The notes beneath the pieces are model-generated. The model was given only the letters and a program-made list of their open reading frames with translations, did not search any database and had not been told where the DNA came from. The position numbers and the translations under genes were made by a program. Shown here piece after piece: positions 14,979-23,263 of a stretch of DNA of 36,342 nucleotides. The stretch spans positions 1-36,342 of the forward strand of contig JAPPGB010000015.1 of NCBI GenBank assembly GCA_028821475.1, in the 5' to 3' direction. Each line of letters starts with the position of its first letter. Position 1 is the stretch's first letter. The stretch comes from Spirochaetaceae bacterium. GTDB taxonomy: Bacteria; Spirochaetota; Spirochaetia; SZUA-6; Bin103.

Positions 14979-16775
14979 ATGAAGATGTCAATTACAAAGA
15001 CCTTCGCGGTTGCGCTGGTCCTGGTTTTGACCGCATCCGGCCTCTGGGCCACTGGCGCGGAGGAGGAGCCGGGAGCCGCCGCCGAGAAGCGGTATGTGAC
15101 CGACCCCACCACCGGCGAGGTGGTGTTGGCACCGCGGTACGGCGGGACAATCACCACCAGCCAGCCCTGGACGTCTGGTACTGAATGGTCTACTGACACC
15201 TATTTCAACTGGGGGAACAACGTCATCTCAGGCGTTGTGGAGAAGCTCGGCATCGGGGACTGGGGGATAGATAGGGACGTATTTGACTTCAAAAGCCAAT
15301 TCCTCCCTGAAGAATTCATAATAGGGAGGCTGGCGGAAAGCTGGGATATTTCCGCGGACGGGCGCACCTATACCTTCCACATCCGCCCGGGCGTTCACTG
15401 GCATAACAAGGCACCGATGAACGGTCGGGAGCTAACTGCCGCTGATGTCGCTTACAACTACAACCGGGTGTTGGGTCTGGGCGAGTTCAGCGAGGCCGGA
15501 CCGACCGAAATGCCTTTCCCAGCCAAAACCGTCCCATGGGAATCGATAACGGCCACCGACGATGCGACGGTCGTGATAAAGCTGAAGGAGCCGTGGCTCC
15601 CTGCGCTGACGAGTATGCTCGTCGATCCCGCTTTTTTCATATTGCCCCCCGAGGTAATCGAGCAACACGGCGACGTCAAGGACTGGAGGAACCTGGTCGG
15701 CACCGGGCCCTTTATGATGGTTGACCGAGTCGCGGGCACCTCTATCACCTGGGTCAAGAACCCTGACTACTGGGGCCATGACGAAAAATTCCCAAAAAAC
15801 CGCTTGCCCTACGTTGACGAGTTAAAGGTTTTGGTCATTCCAGAGTTAGCATCAATTTTTGCAGCACTACGCGCCGGCAAGCTTGATTACCAGCGGCAGG
15901 AAACTGACTTGGACGCGGTACTGAGCCTACAGCGGACCAACCCGGAAATCAAGACGTACTTTTTCTACTTTCGGTCGAATGATTCTTTTGAACTTGACAT
16001 TCGTAAGCCGCCCTTTGACGACATCAACGTGCGCCACGCAATGCAGTTGGCACTCGACAACGAGACTTCGGCGGCTACGCTCTGGTCGGGTCGAGCAGAT
16101 CCGACACCGTTCGGGTTGATAGGGAATAAGGGGTATTACATCCCATTTGAGGAGTGGCCCGCCGAGGTCAAGCAATGGTACCGGTATGACCCGGAAGCTG
16201 CCGAGAAGCTCCTTGATGAGGCGGGATATCCGCGCGACGCAGACGGTATTAGATTCAAGACCATCCTGAATTACGGGCCTTTTGGGGCAAGCTTGGACCA
16301 TGCACAAATAGCTGCCGCCTACTGGGCTGAGATTGGCGTCGAGGTCGAGGTTGATAATCTGGCTTGGAGCGCATTTAACGAGAGGGTAGCCTCGGGTGAG
16401 TTTGAAGGCATCACCTCCGCCATTGCGGGCGCCAGGTTCGACCCCAAGGATATGGTAGACTGGTTGCGCACGGATCATCCGACCCTTAACAAGAGCGGAC
16501 ACCAGTTTCATGAGCTCGATGCCATGGTCGATGCCGCCCTGGCCGCTAAGACCATCGAGGAGCAGAAGAGGCTGATTGCAGAAGCAGACATGTACGCGGT
16601 AGAGAAGCACTACCGTATATGGGGTCCTAGAGGTCCACAATTCTATTTTGCTCAGCCGTGGCTCATAGGCTATAACGGCGAAATGGACTCAGGCGCCTTT
16701 GGTGGCGGGGAGTTCTATGTCCAGTACGCCCGCTTCTGGCTTGACCACGAGCTGAAGGAGGCAATGGGTAACTAA
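14979..16775 (+). CDS. ABC transporter substrate-binding protein, family 5 (dpp3)
   Basis: A 598-residue SBP_bac_5 periplasmic binding protein, a close relative of the dpp1 and dpp4 proteins. Its signal peptide (KTFAVALVLVLTASGLWATGA) has no lipobox Cys. Landmarks are RYGGTITTSQPW, APMNGRELTAADVAYNYNR, LVGTGPFMM, WVKNPDYWG and ALRAGKLDY. ATG 14979 has GGAG 9 nt upstream and matches the start of the paralogues. An in-frame, well-initiated upstream ATG at 14799 could add 60 residues through the leader and would bury the signal peptide, so I take it as the leader ORF instead. Substrate unknown. Confidence 0.92.
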   Translation: MKMSITKTFAVALVLVLTASGLWATGAEEEPGAAAEKRYVTDPTTGEVVLAPRYGGTITTSQPWTSGTEWSTDTYFNWGNNVISGVVEKLGIGDWGIDRDVFDFKSQFLPEEFIIGRLAESWDISADGRTYTFHIRPGVHWHNKAPMNGRELTAADVAYNYNRVLGLGEFSEAGPTEMPFPAKTVPWESITATDDATVVIKLKEPWLPALTSMLVDPAFFILPPEVIEQHGDVKDWRNLVGTGPFMMVDRVAGTSITWVKNPDYWGHDEKFPKNRLPYVDELKVLVIPELASIFAALRAGKLDYQRQETDLDAVLSLQRTNPEIKTYFFYFRSNDSFELDIRKPPFDDINVRHAMQLALDNETSAATLWSGRADPTPFGLIGNKGYYIPFEEWPAEVKQWYRYDPEAAEKLLDEAGYPRDADGIRFKTILNYGPFGASLDHAQIAAAYWAEIGVEVEVDNLAWSAFNERVASGEFEGITSAIAGARFDPKDMVDWLRTDHPTLNKSGHQFHELDAMVDAALAAKTIEEQKRLIAEADMYAVEKHYRIWGPRGPQFYFAQPWLIGYNGEMDSGAFGGGEFYVQYARFWLDHELKEAMGN

Positions 16776-16841
16776 GGGGTTGACCCCTTGTGACTGACTT
16801 TGTGAAATCGGGAGCTGGGAGGCTCGAGCCTCCCGGCTCCC
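16774..16841 (+). promoter_or_regulatory. Two intercistronic hairpins after the dpp3 binding protein
   Basis: A short perfect hairpin AAGGGG-TTGA-CCCCTT (16774-16789) overlaps the stop codon. After it comes GGGAGCTGGGAGGCT (16810-16824) pairing with AGCCTCCCGGCTCCC (ending 16841) with a single G-T wobble. The second is the strongest member of the GGGAGCTGGG...GCTCCC family seen after the dpp1 and dpp4 binding-protein genes. Neither is followed by a T-tract. Confidence 0.65.
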
Positions 16842-16963
16842 ATAACCGTCCCATTGCGAGGAGCGGCCTCGAATTGTCACACCCCACGCCGCGCGCCGCG
16901 CGCCCCATGTCCCGATAAATCGCGGCTCGCGGCGACGGGGTAACTGGCAATGGGGTGTATCGG
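16842..16963 (+). other. Intercistronic spacer with a CCCGATAAATCG element
   Basis: This 120-nt spacer is absent from dpp1. It contains CCATTGCGAGGAGCGG and, at 16910-16922, CCCGATAAATCG. Similar pieces occur in the dpp4 spacer (21330-21375). It looks like a dispersed palindromic intergenic element carried along when the module was duplicated. Confidence 0.4.
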
Positions 16964-17962
16964 ATGAGAGCCTATATCATCAGAAGGCTACTGCTCATAA
17001 TCCCCACCCTGTTTCTATTGACGATCATGGTCTTTCTCTCAGTCCGCTTCATCCCGGGCGATATAATAGACGCAATGATGGGCAAGCAGGAGTTCGTGTC
17101 CAATAGGATAGACCGTGCAGCTCTTGAGCGTATGCTGGGATTGGACGTGCCGGTGCATGTGCAGTATGGACGCTGGCTAGGCGTGTTGCCGATCCCCGAC
17201 GCTAGTACCGGTGAGTCCCACTTTAGAGGTATCCTGCAGGGCGCCCTTGGTGAGTCACTGTTGGGCGCTTTGCCGGTAGAGGAACAGATATTGGCTAGAC
17301 TGCCGGTAACCATTGAGCTGGGTGTCATGGCAATCCTCATCGGGCTGATGATCGCGCTGCCGGTCGGCATCTACTCGGCGATTCGCCAGGATACGGCCGC
17401 CGACTACGTGGGGCGCTCCGCCGCCATCCTCGGCCTGGCAACGCCCAACTTCTGGCTCGCAATCATGGTCGTGCTCTACCCGTCCCTCTGGTGGCGCTGG
17501 ACGCCACCGATCGAGTGGGTTCCTTTCACCGGAGACCCGTGGGCCCATCTGGGGATCCTGGTCATTCCCAGCCTGATTCTGGCGACGGCGCTGTCTGCCA
17601 GCACCATGCGGATGACACGCACCATGATGCTGGAGGTGCTGCGGCAGGACTACGTCCGGACCGCCTGGGCGAAGGGTCTCAGAGAGCGGGTGGTCGTCAT
17701 GCGGCACGCCGTCAAGAACGCACTCATCCCGGTGGTGTCCCTGATCGGTCTGCAGTTGCCGATCCTGATAGGTGGCTCCGTCATCATGGAGAACATCTTC
17801 AACCTGCCGGGATTGGGTCGTCTCATGCTGGCTGCACTGGAAGACAGAGACTACCCGGTGGTGTCCGGGGTCAACCTGTTCTTCGCCACCGCGGTGGTGC
17901 TGTTCAATCTCCTGGTCGACCTGCTCTATTCCTATCTGGACCCGAGAGTGCGCTATGAGTGA
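16964..17962 (+). CDS. ABC transporter permease, DppB-like (dpp3)
   Basis: A 332-residue BPD_transp_1 permease, highly similar to the dpp1 copy: a first helix YIIRRLLLIIPTLF then VRFIPGD, a periplasmic loop with LDVPVHVQYGRWLG, core helices, an EAA loop (LRQDYVRTAWAKG...KNALIPVV) and the end YLDPRVRYE. ATG 16964 gives the family's MRAYIIRR start; GTG 16955 in the same frame is an alternative. Its last 9 codons are the first unit of a triplicated sequence that extends to the next gene. Confidence 0.93.
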   Translation: MRAYIIRRLLLIIPTLFLLTIMVFLSVRFIPGDIIDAMMGKQEFVSNRIDRAALERMLGLDVPVHVQYGRWLGVLPIPDASTGESHFRGILQGALGESLLGALPVEEQILARLPVTIELGVMAILIGLMIALPVGIYSAIRQDTAADYVGRSAAILGLATPNFWLAIMVVLYPSLWWRWTPPIEWVPFTGDPWAHLGILVIPSLILATALSASTMRMTRTMMLEVLRQDYVRTAWAKGLRERVVVMRHAVKNALIPVVSLIGLQLPILIGGSVIMENIFNLPGLGRLMLAALEDRDYPVVSGVNLFFATAVVLFNLLVDLLYSYLDPRVRYE

Positions 17963-18046
17963 GGCTCTTGGGCTGCACCCCGCGAGTGGGCTGTCTATGA
18001 GCAAGGCTTCTTGGCTGGACCCCGGAGTGCGCTACCTATGAATGAC
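17936..18046 (+). repeat. Triplicated ~40-bp sequence at the dpp3 permease junction
   Basis: Three degenerate units lie head to tail: 17936-17971, 17972-18014 and from 18015. Each has a CTGGACCC/CTGCACCCC start, a GAGTGCGCTA-like middle and an ATGA. The middle unit is the most diverged. The repeats place three ATG codons (17955, 17997, 18038) in equivalent positions at the end of the first permease gene. Confidence 0.7.
17955..18041 (+). CDS. Short relay ORF between the two dpp3 permease genes
   Basis: ATG 17955 overlaps the stop region of the DppB-like gene (TGA at 17960). It opens a 28-codon frame beginning MSEALG whose TGA (18039-18041) overlaps the ATG of the DppC-like gene at 18038. It arose from the tandem triplication and resembles no known protein. 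If translated, it could keep the two permease genes translationally coupled across the insertion. Confidence 0.3.
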   Translation: MSEALGLHPASGLSMSKASWLDPGVRYL

Positions 18047-18934
18047 ACGCGGCGCCTGTTTGCCGATTTCTTTGGCAGGTTGTGGCGGGAGAAGCCGCTG
18101 GGCATCGCCAGCGGAATCGTCATCTTGATCCTGATTCTGCTGGCAATCTTTGCCGATGTCTTGGCCCCTTATCCCTTCGATCAACTGAGCCTGGCAGAAA
18201 GGCTGCAGGGCTCATCGACGCGACATCTGCTGGGGACCGACCAGTTGGGGCGAGACCTGTTGAGCCGTCTGCTGTTCGGGGCGCGCATCTCGTTGGTCGT
18301 TGGTCTGGCGGCGACCACGCTGAACGTGGTGGTCGCTACCCTGATCGGCGGCACGTCCGGATTCCTCGGCGGTAAGCTGGACCTGGCGGTGCAACGATTG
18401 GTCGATGCCTGGATGGCGTTCCCGGGACTGCTGCTATTGCTCACGATCATGTCGGTCGTGGGGCAGGGTCTGCCACAGATCATCGTGGTCCTGGGGATCA
18501 CCGGCGGCGTGGGCGGCTCGCGCGTCGTCAGAGGCGCCGTGGTGGCCACGAAGGGCAACGACTACTTCCTGGCAGCCAAGGCCGTGGGCGCGCCCACCAC
18601 GCAGATCCTGGTGCGCCATGTCCTGCCCAATATCGTGGCGCCCCTCATCATCGTCTTCAGCATCAACGTCGGCGGCGTCATCCTGGCCGAGGCGTCGTTG
18701 AGCTTCCTCGGATTCGGGTTGCCCATCGATGTCCCGAGCTGGGGAGGGATGCTCAGCAATGAAGGGAGCAGGTACATGGAGCAGGCCCCCTGGCTGGCGC
18801 TATGGCCCGGGGTGTGCCTGACGATCGTGGTGTACAGTTTCAACATGCTGGGTGATGCCATGCGGGACCTGCTCGACCCGCGGCTGCGAGGCGGCGGCGG
18901 TCGTCTCGCTGGCAGCGGCGCCACGTCGGTTTGA
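18038..18934 (+). CDS. ABC transporter permease, DppC-like (dpp3)
   Basis: A 298-residue permease. ATG 18038 gives MNDTRRLFADFFGRLWREKPLG, about nine residues shorter at the N-terminus than the dpp1 and dpp4 copies, a consequence of the repeat expansion just upstream. The LLGTDQLGRDLLSRL signature, the core helices, the EAA loop (AKAVGAPTTQILVRHVLPN), FLGFGLPIDVPSWGG and the LLDPRLRGG end are all present. An alternative TTG start at 18011 would encode part of the duplicated sequence and is less likely. Confidence 0.92.
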   Translation: MNDTRRLFADFFGRLWREKPLGIASGIVILILILLAIFADVLAPYPFDQLSLAERLQGSSTRHLLGTDQLGRDLLSRLLFGARISLVVGLAATTLNVVVATLIGGTSGFLGGKLDLAVQRLVDAWMAFPGLLLLLTIMSVVGQGLPQIIVVLGITGGVGGSRVVRGAVVATKGNDYFLAAKAVGAPTTQILVRHVLPNIVAPLIIVFSINVGGVILAEASLSFLGFGLPIDVPSWGGMLSNEGSRYMEQAPWLALWPGVCLTIVVYSFNMLGDAMRDLLDPRLRGGGGRLAGSGATSV

Positions 18935-19485
18935 GAGAGCGTGCATGCGCTCCGCACCCGGTATCGCGCGGGTTCCCGTATGGCAGGCACGCGGCCGGCG
19001 TGCTGGATGTTGAGGGGCTGATCGCGGCGTTCCAGGAATTCTTCCGCGAGCACTCCGAGCACTGGGTGCAGCGTTTCGAGCAGTACCACGAGGCGGGCCC
19101 CCAGTTGCTGCTGCAGGCGCACCTGCAGCGCATCGTCAACGGCGGCGGGCGTATCGAGCGCGAGTACGCGCTCGGGCGCGGGCGCACCGACCTGCTGATC
19201 GTGTGGCCGCAGGGCGGGCGCGAGCGGCGCTTCGTGGTGGAGTGCAAGGTGCTGCGCAAGGGGTTGGAGCGGACCATCGCCGAGGGGGTGGAGCAGACGC
19301 AGGGCTACATGGACCGGTGCGGGGCGGAGGCGGGCCACCTGGTCGTGTTCGATCGCACGCCGGACCGGACCTGGACGGAGAAGATCTTCCGCTTAGACCG
19401 ACCCGACGGCTCCGGCGCCGAGACTACCACCGCCCCTCAGCCTCGGGTCGAGGAGGTCCCGCAGGGCGTCGCCGAACATGTTTAG
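18931..19485 (+). pseudogene. C-terminal fragment of a PD-(D/E)XK nuclease-domain protein
   Basis: The frame from about 18990 to 19400 encodes a recognisable nuclease end: LDVEGLIAAFQEFFREHSEHWV, REYALGRGRTDLLIVWP, RRFVVECKVLRKG and VFDRTPDRTW. The RTDLLI...VVECK arrangement supplies the D and ExK residues of a PD-(D/E)XK core, as in proteins that join an N-terminal AAA-like domain to this nuclease (DUF1703/PDDEXK_9-type). The N-terminal domain is missing. The first 10 codons derive from the sequence downstream of the dpp3 permease, and the last 30 run antisense through the end of the dpp4 permease. It is a remnant trapped between convergent operons. Confidence 0.75.
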
Positions 19486-20322
19486 ACTGTAAATGACAAT
19501 AGTCAGGCAAAGACCCGGCCAGAGACCCAGCCATGGCGCCATCTCCATGTAGAGACGTCCTTCCCGGCTGAGCATACCGCCCCAGCTAGGAATGTCCAAT
19601 GGCAGACCGAATCCGAGGAAGCTCAGAGAGGCCTCACTGATAATCACCCCGCCGATGTTGATGCTGAATATGATGATTGCGACAGCCATGATATTGGGCA
19701 GGACATGTCGGATAAGTGTTCTCCATTTTGAGCTGCCAATCACCTCCGCCGCCTGAAAATACATATTCTCTTTTACACCAATAACGGCGCCTCTGACTAC
19801 TCTTGAGCCAACGATGCCTCCGGTTATCCCCAAGACCACTATTATCTGTAACAGACCCTGCCCCACTATGGACATTACGGTTAACAACAGCAGCAGTCCC
19901 GGGAAAGCCATCCAGGCATCGACAAATCTCTGCACAGCCAGGTCAAGTTTACCACCAAGGAATCCTGAGATGCCGCCTATCAGGACAGCCACCACGACAT
20001 TGAGACTGGTCGCCGCGATACCGACAACTATCGAAAGACGAGCACCGTGGATAAGGCGGCTCAAGAAGTCTCGCCCCACGTGGTCGGTACCCAGCAGATA
20101 CTGGGCTGATGAGCCCTGCATCCTGTCTACCAAGTTTATTTTGTCATATGGATAAGGAGCCAGAGCATCGGCAAAGATAGCCACCAGAATCAACAGCAAT
20201 ATGATAATCCCGCTGGCAGTACCCAGTGGCTTCTCCCGCCACAGCCTGGTAAAGAAATCAGCCAGCCCGGTACGTCTCTTTGGCTCACTTACTGGTGATG
20301 GTATCCCTGTGACATTACTCAT
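19393..20322 (-). CDS. ABC transporter permease, DppC-like (dpp4)
   Basis: A 309-residue permease and the last gene of the inverted dpp4 module. The N-terminal tail (VSEPKRRTGLADFFTRLW) matches that of dpp1. LLGTDHVGRDFLSRL, the EAA loop (AEVIGSSKWRTLIRHVLPN), FLGFGLPLDIPSWGG and LLDPRLRGG are all present, and the Ser-Val C-terminus matches dpp1 and dpp3, so the gene is complete although a nuclease remnant overlaps its end on the other strand. AGGGGAAA precedes ATG 20322. Confidence 0.93.
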   Translation of the reverse strand: MSNVTGIPSPVSEPKRRTGLADFFTRLWREKPLGTASGIIILLLILVAIFADALAPYPYDKINLVDRMQGSSAQYLLGTDHVGRDFLSRLIHGARLSIVVGIAATSLNVVVAVLIGGISGFLGGKLDLAVQRFVDAWMAFPGLLLLLTVMSIVGQGLLQIIVVLGITGGIVGSRVVRGAVIGVKENMYFQAAEVIGSSKWRTLIRHVLPNIMAVAIIIFSINIGGVIISEASLSFLGFGLPLDIPSWGGMLSREGRLYMEMAPWLGLWPGLCLTIVIYSLNMFGDALRDLLDPRLRGGGSLGAGAVGSV

Positions 20323-20339
20323 ACTCGTGATTTTCCCCT

Positions 20340-21314
20340 TTACCTATAACGGACCCTGGGGTCCAAATAAGGATAAAGCAGGTCTATCGTTAGATTGGCC
20401 CCCATAACCGCGGTGCCGAAAAACAGGTTTATTCCGGAGACCACCGGGTAGTCTCGGTTTTTGAGTGAATCCAGTATGAGGCGACCCAACCCCGGCAGGT
20501 TGAATATGTTCTCCATGATAACGGAGCCACCTACCAGCAGAGGCAACTGCAGGCCCACCAGGGTAACTACCGGGATGAGGGCGTTCTTGATGGTGTGTCT
20601 TATGACAACGACCCTCTCCTTCAGCCCCTTTGACCAGGCCGTCCTGACATAGTCCTGCCTGAGCACCTCCAGCATCACGGTGCGCGTCATCCGCATGGTA
20701 GCCGCAGACATGGCCGTCCCCAGAATCAGGCTGGGAATGATGAACACCGAAAGATTCCCCAGCGGGTCTTCGGTGAAAGGAACCCACGTCATCGGTGGCG
20801 ACCAGCCCCACCAGATTGCCGGGTATATCATGACCATCATTCCCAGCCAGAAGTTAGGCGTTGCCAGGCCGAGGATGGCGAACGAGCGCCCAAGGTAGTC
20901 GGCGGCCGTATCCTGGCGAATCGCCGAGTAGATGCCGACGGGCAGGGCTATCACAAGCCCGATTACGATTGCCAGGACGCCAAGCTCAACGGTTACCGGC
21001 AATCTATCAAATATCCTATCCTCTATGTTGTAACCACCGCCCATCAGTGATTGGCCAAGGGTGCCGTGCAGGAAAATATTTCCTATCCAGCGTCCATACT
21101 GCACGTGGACAGGCACGTCTAATCCTAGAAAATGCTCAATAGCTGCACGGTCCATCTGGCCGCCAACCGCCGAAGCTGTAGATGTTAACGACCTGCCCGA
21201 CATTACGTCTATTACATCGCCGGGGATGAAGCGGACGGAGAGAAAGACTATGATACTCAATAGAAACACGGTGGGGATCAAGAGCAATAACCGCCTGATG
21301 ATGTAGGCTCTCAT
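20340..21314 (-). CDS. ABC transporter permease, DppB-like (dpp4)
   Basis: A 324-residue BPD_transp_1 permease: YIIRRLLLLIPTVF then VRFIPGDVIDV, a Ser/Thr/Ala-rich insertion at about 40-50, LDVPVHVQYGRWIG, core helices, the EAA loop (LRQDYVRTAWSKG...KNALIPVV) and the end YLDPRVRYR. It stops 17 nt before the DppC-like gene. GGGGAGGAA lies about 10 nt upstream of ATG 21314. Confidence 0.93.
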   Translation of the reverse strand: MRAYIIRRLLLLIPTVFLLSIIVFLSVRFIPGDVIDVMSGRSLTSTASAVGGQMDRAAIEHFLGLDVPVHVQYGRWIGNIFLHGTLGQSLMGGGYNIEDRIFDRLPVTVELGVLAIVIGLVIALPVGIYSAIRQDTAADYLGRSFAILGLATPNFWLGMMVMIYPAIWWGWSPPMTWVPFTEDPLGNLSVFIIPSLILGTAMSAATMRMTRTVMLEVLRQDYVRTAWSKGLKERVVVIRHTIKNALIPVVTLVGLQLPLLVGGSVIMENIFNLPGLGRLILDSLKNRDYPVVSGINLFFGTAVMGANLTIDLLYPYLDPRVRYR

Positions 21315-21329
21315 GTCACATTCCTCCCC

Positions 21330-21375
21330 GTCATTGCGACCCCGATTTATCGGGGCGTGGCAATCTCATTGCCCT
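21330..21375. repeat. Palindromic intergenic element
   Basis: CCCCGAT (21340-21346) and ATCGGGG (21349-21355) form a perfect inverted repeat inside TCATTGCGA...TGGCAATCTC. The flanking CATTGCGA and GCAATCTC words are typical of dispersed palindromic repeats seen between genes in several phyla. A related CCCGATAAATCG lies in the dpp3 spacer. Confidence 0.5.
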
Positions 21376-21387
21376 CTCCAGGGGTAT

Positions 21388-21419
21388 GGGAGCCGGGCGG
21401 TTTGAACCCCCCAGCTCCC
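21388..21419 (-). promoter_or_regulatory. Intercistronic hairpin between binding protein and permease, dpp4
   Basis: On the minus strand GGGAGCTGGG pairs with CCCGGCTCCC (one G-T wobble), extended by GGTT/AACC across a G-G mismatch. It starts 35 nt after the binding-protein stop. The stem, its loop position and the following CATA match the dpp1 and dpp3 hairpins. An A-run lies before it, not a T-run after it. Confidence 0.65.
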
Positions 21420-21454
21420 TTTTTCCTGAGCTACGGCACAGGGAGTGAACCCCG

Positions 21455-23263
21455 CTAATAGCCCATGGATTCCTTCAGTTCGCTATCAATCCAAAGGCGG
21501 ACGAGAACGCTTTGCTCATGCATGACTGTGTTCAAGGTCTCTCCGTTAAAACCTTTCACCCACGGATGGCTGTGCTGATACCTTGGAGCCAGCGGACCCC
21601 ATATCTGAAAGTGCTGCTTTATTGCTTCCATACCAAACTCTTTTGCCGCCTTCATCTGCTCATCGACGCTAGTGGCACCGTGATAGGCAGCGTGGGCGGC
21701 GGCCAGCACAGGGCTCTCGACTCCGGCCCCCAGGTGTGCCCTTCGCCATAGGAGGCCCGCGTTATAATGTCCCATGGCCCAGCCCGGGGACTCTATGGCC
21801 ATGTAGCCATAAATCGACTCATAGTCATGTTCTGTCTTAGCAGCGGCTATAGTCGCCCAGTCGGTAACCCTGATCGATGCATCAACGCCAATATCAGCCC
21901 AGTAGCCGGCGACTATTTCTACATAGCCCAAATCTCCGACGTCGCGGTGCACATGTTCGAACTTGAATCGGACGCCGTCCGCGCCGCGCGGATATCCTGC
22001 CTCATCAAGGAGCCTCTCGGCACCTTCCGGGTCGTAGGTGTAGTATCCCTTGAGCTCTGCGGGCCACTCTTCCCATTCGGTGTAATACCCCTTGGTGCCA
22101 ATGTAGCGAGGAGGGTGCCAGTCGGCGAAACCGCCAAAGTAGGTATCGTTAATCGTCTCCTGGTCCAGTGCCATCTGCAGTGCGTGGCGTACTCTGATGT
22201 CGTCAAAGGGTGGCTTGCGAATGTTCAGTATGATGGCATCCAACGAGCGCTGGTAAAATGGCCATACCTCGAGTTCGGGATTGGTCCGCTGGAGGCTCTT
22301 TACCACGTCGATGGATTGTATCTCAGCACCGGAGAGGCGTGTCATATCAATCTTACCCGAGCGCAGTGCCGATAGACGGGTCGCTTCTTCTGCCATATAC
22401 AGGCCCACTAACTTGTCAATATACGGCAAACGGTTCTCCGGGTATTTTTCGTCGTAGCCCCAGTAGTCAGGATTCTTGGTCCAGGTTTTGGAGACGCCTT
22501 CGACGTAGTCGGTCAGCATCATGGGCCCGGTGCCGACCACGTTCTTCCAGTCCGTATAGTCGCCGTATTTCTCGATTACCTCGGGGGGCAATATCCAGAA
22601 CCCAACTTCGGTGACGATAAGCTGCAGCGCATCGAGGTTTGGCTCCGTCAACTTCATAACAACCGTGTATTTGTCGGTGGCCTCTATCGATTCCCATGGC
22701 AGAAAGGAAGCTTGTTTGGTCTCTTGAGGAGGTTCGGTGAAATCGCCCATCGCCAACTGACGGTGAAAGTTAAATACGACATCATCGGCAGTTAGCTCCC
22801 GACCACCTACCAGGCGGCTGGCCTCACTGTCTGGATCAAGGGCGTAGTGAACGCCCTGGCGGACGTTGATGATATAGGTCAGCGGGTCGGGTTGCTCCCA
22901 GCTTTCCGCCAGCTCCTCTGTCCAAGTAAACAGAGGGACGTAGGGCCCATTAAAGGCGAATTCGTTCCTATCCAGACCCCAGTTCGGGACGGCGAGATTC
23001 TGATTGACACCGCCTATGAGCATGCCCGCATAGCCGCCAGTAACAAAGGGGTCGGTAGTTTCGCCTATCAAGGCATACGGAAAGGTCAATGTCCCGCCGT
23101 ACTGTGGCGCCGTCACCGCCTTGCCGGTGGTGGGGTCGGTCACCATTTCCTTCTCCATCGCCGCTGCCGGCGCCTCTTCCGTGCCAGCGCCAGCCCAGAG
23201 GCCGGTTGCGCTCAGAATCAGGACCAACGCAACCGCGAAGGTCCTTGCAATGAATACCTTCAT
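21455..23263 (-). CDS. ABC transporter substrate-binding protein, family 5 (dpp4)
   Basis: A 602-residue SBP_bac_5 periplasmic protein. The signal peptide (RTFAVALVLILSATGLWAGAG) lacks a lipobox Cys. The mature part starts MVTDPTTGKAVTAPQYGGTL and carries GGRELTADDVVFNFHR, VVGTGPMML, WTKNPDYWG, ALRSGKIDM and HALQMALDQ. AAGGAG lies a few nt upstream of ATG 23263. It is preceded by leader copy 3 and, further up, by the promoter-like block shared with dpp3. Compared with dpp1 and dpp3 it has a longer insertion around residues 105-125. Substrate unknown. Confidence 0.93.
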   Translation of the reverse strand: MKVFIARTFAVALVLILSATGLWAGAGTEEAPAAAMEKEMVTDPTTGKAVTAPQYGGTLTFPYALIGETTDPFVTGGYAGMLIGGVNQNLAVPNWGLDRNEFAFNGPYVPLFTWTEELAESWEQPDPLTYIINVRQGVHYALDPDSEASRLVGGRELTADDVVFNFHRQLAMGDFTEPPQETKQASFLPWESIEATDKYTVVMKLTEPNLDALQLIVTEVGFWILPPEVIEKYGDYTDWKNVVGTGPMMLTDYVEGVSKTWTKNPDYWGYDEKYPENRLPYIDKLVGLYMAEEATRLSALRSGKIDMTRLSGAEIQSIDVVKSLQRTNPELEVWPFYQRSLDAIILNIRKPPFDDIRVRHALQMALDQETINDTYFGGFADWHPPRYIGTKGYYTEWEEWPAELKGYYTYDPEGAERLLDEAGYPRGADGVRFKFEHVHRDVGDLGYVEIVAGYWADIGVDASIRVTDWATIAAAKTEHDYESIYGYMAIESPGWAMGHYNAGLLWRRAHLGAGVESPVLAAAHAAYHGATSVDEQMKAAKEFGMEAIKQHFQIWGPLAPRYQHSHPWVKGFNGETLNTVMHEQSVLVRLWIDSELKESMGY

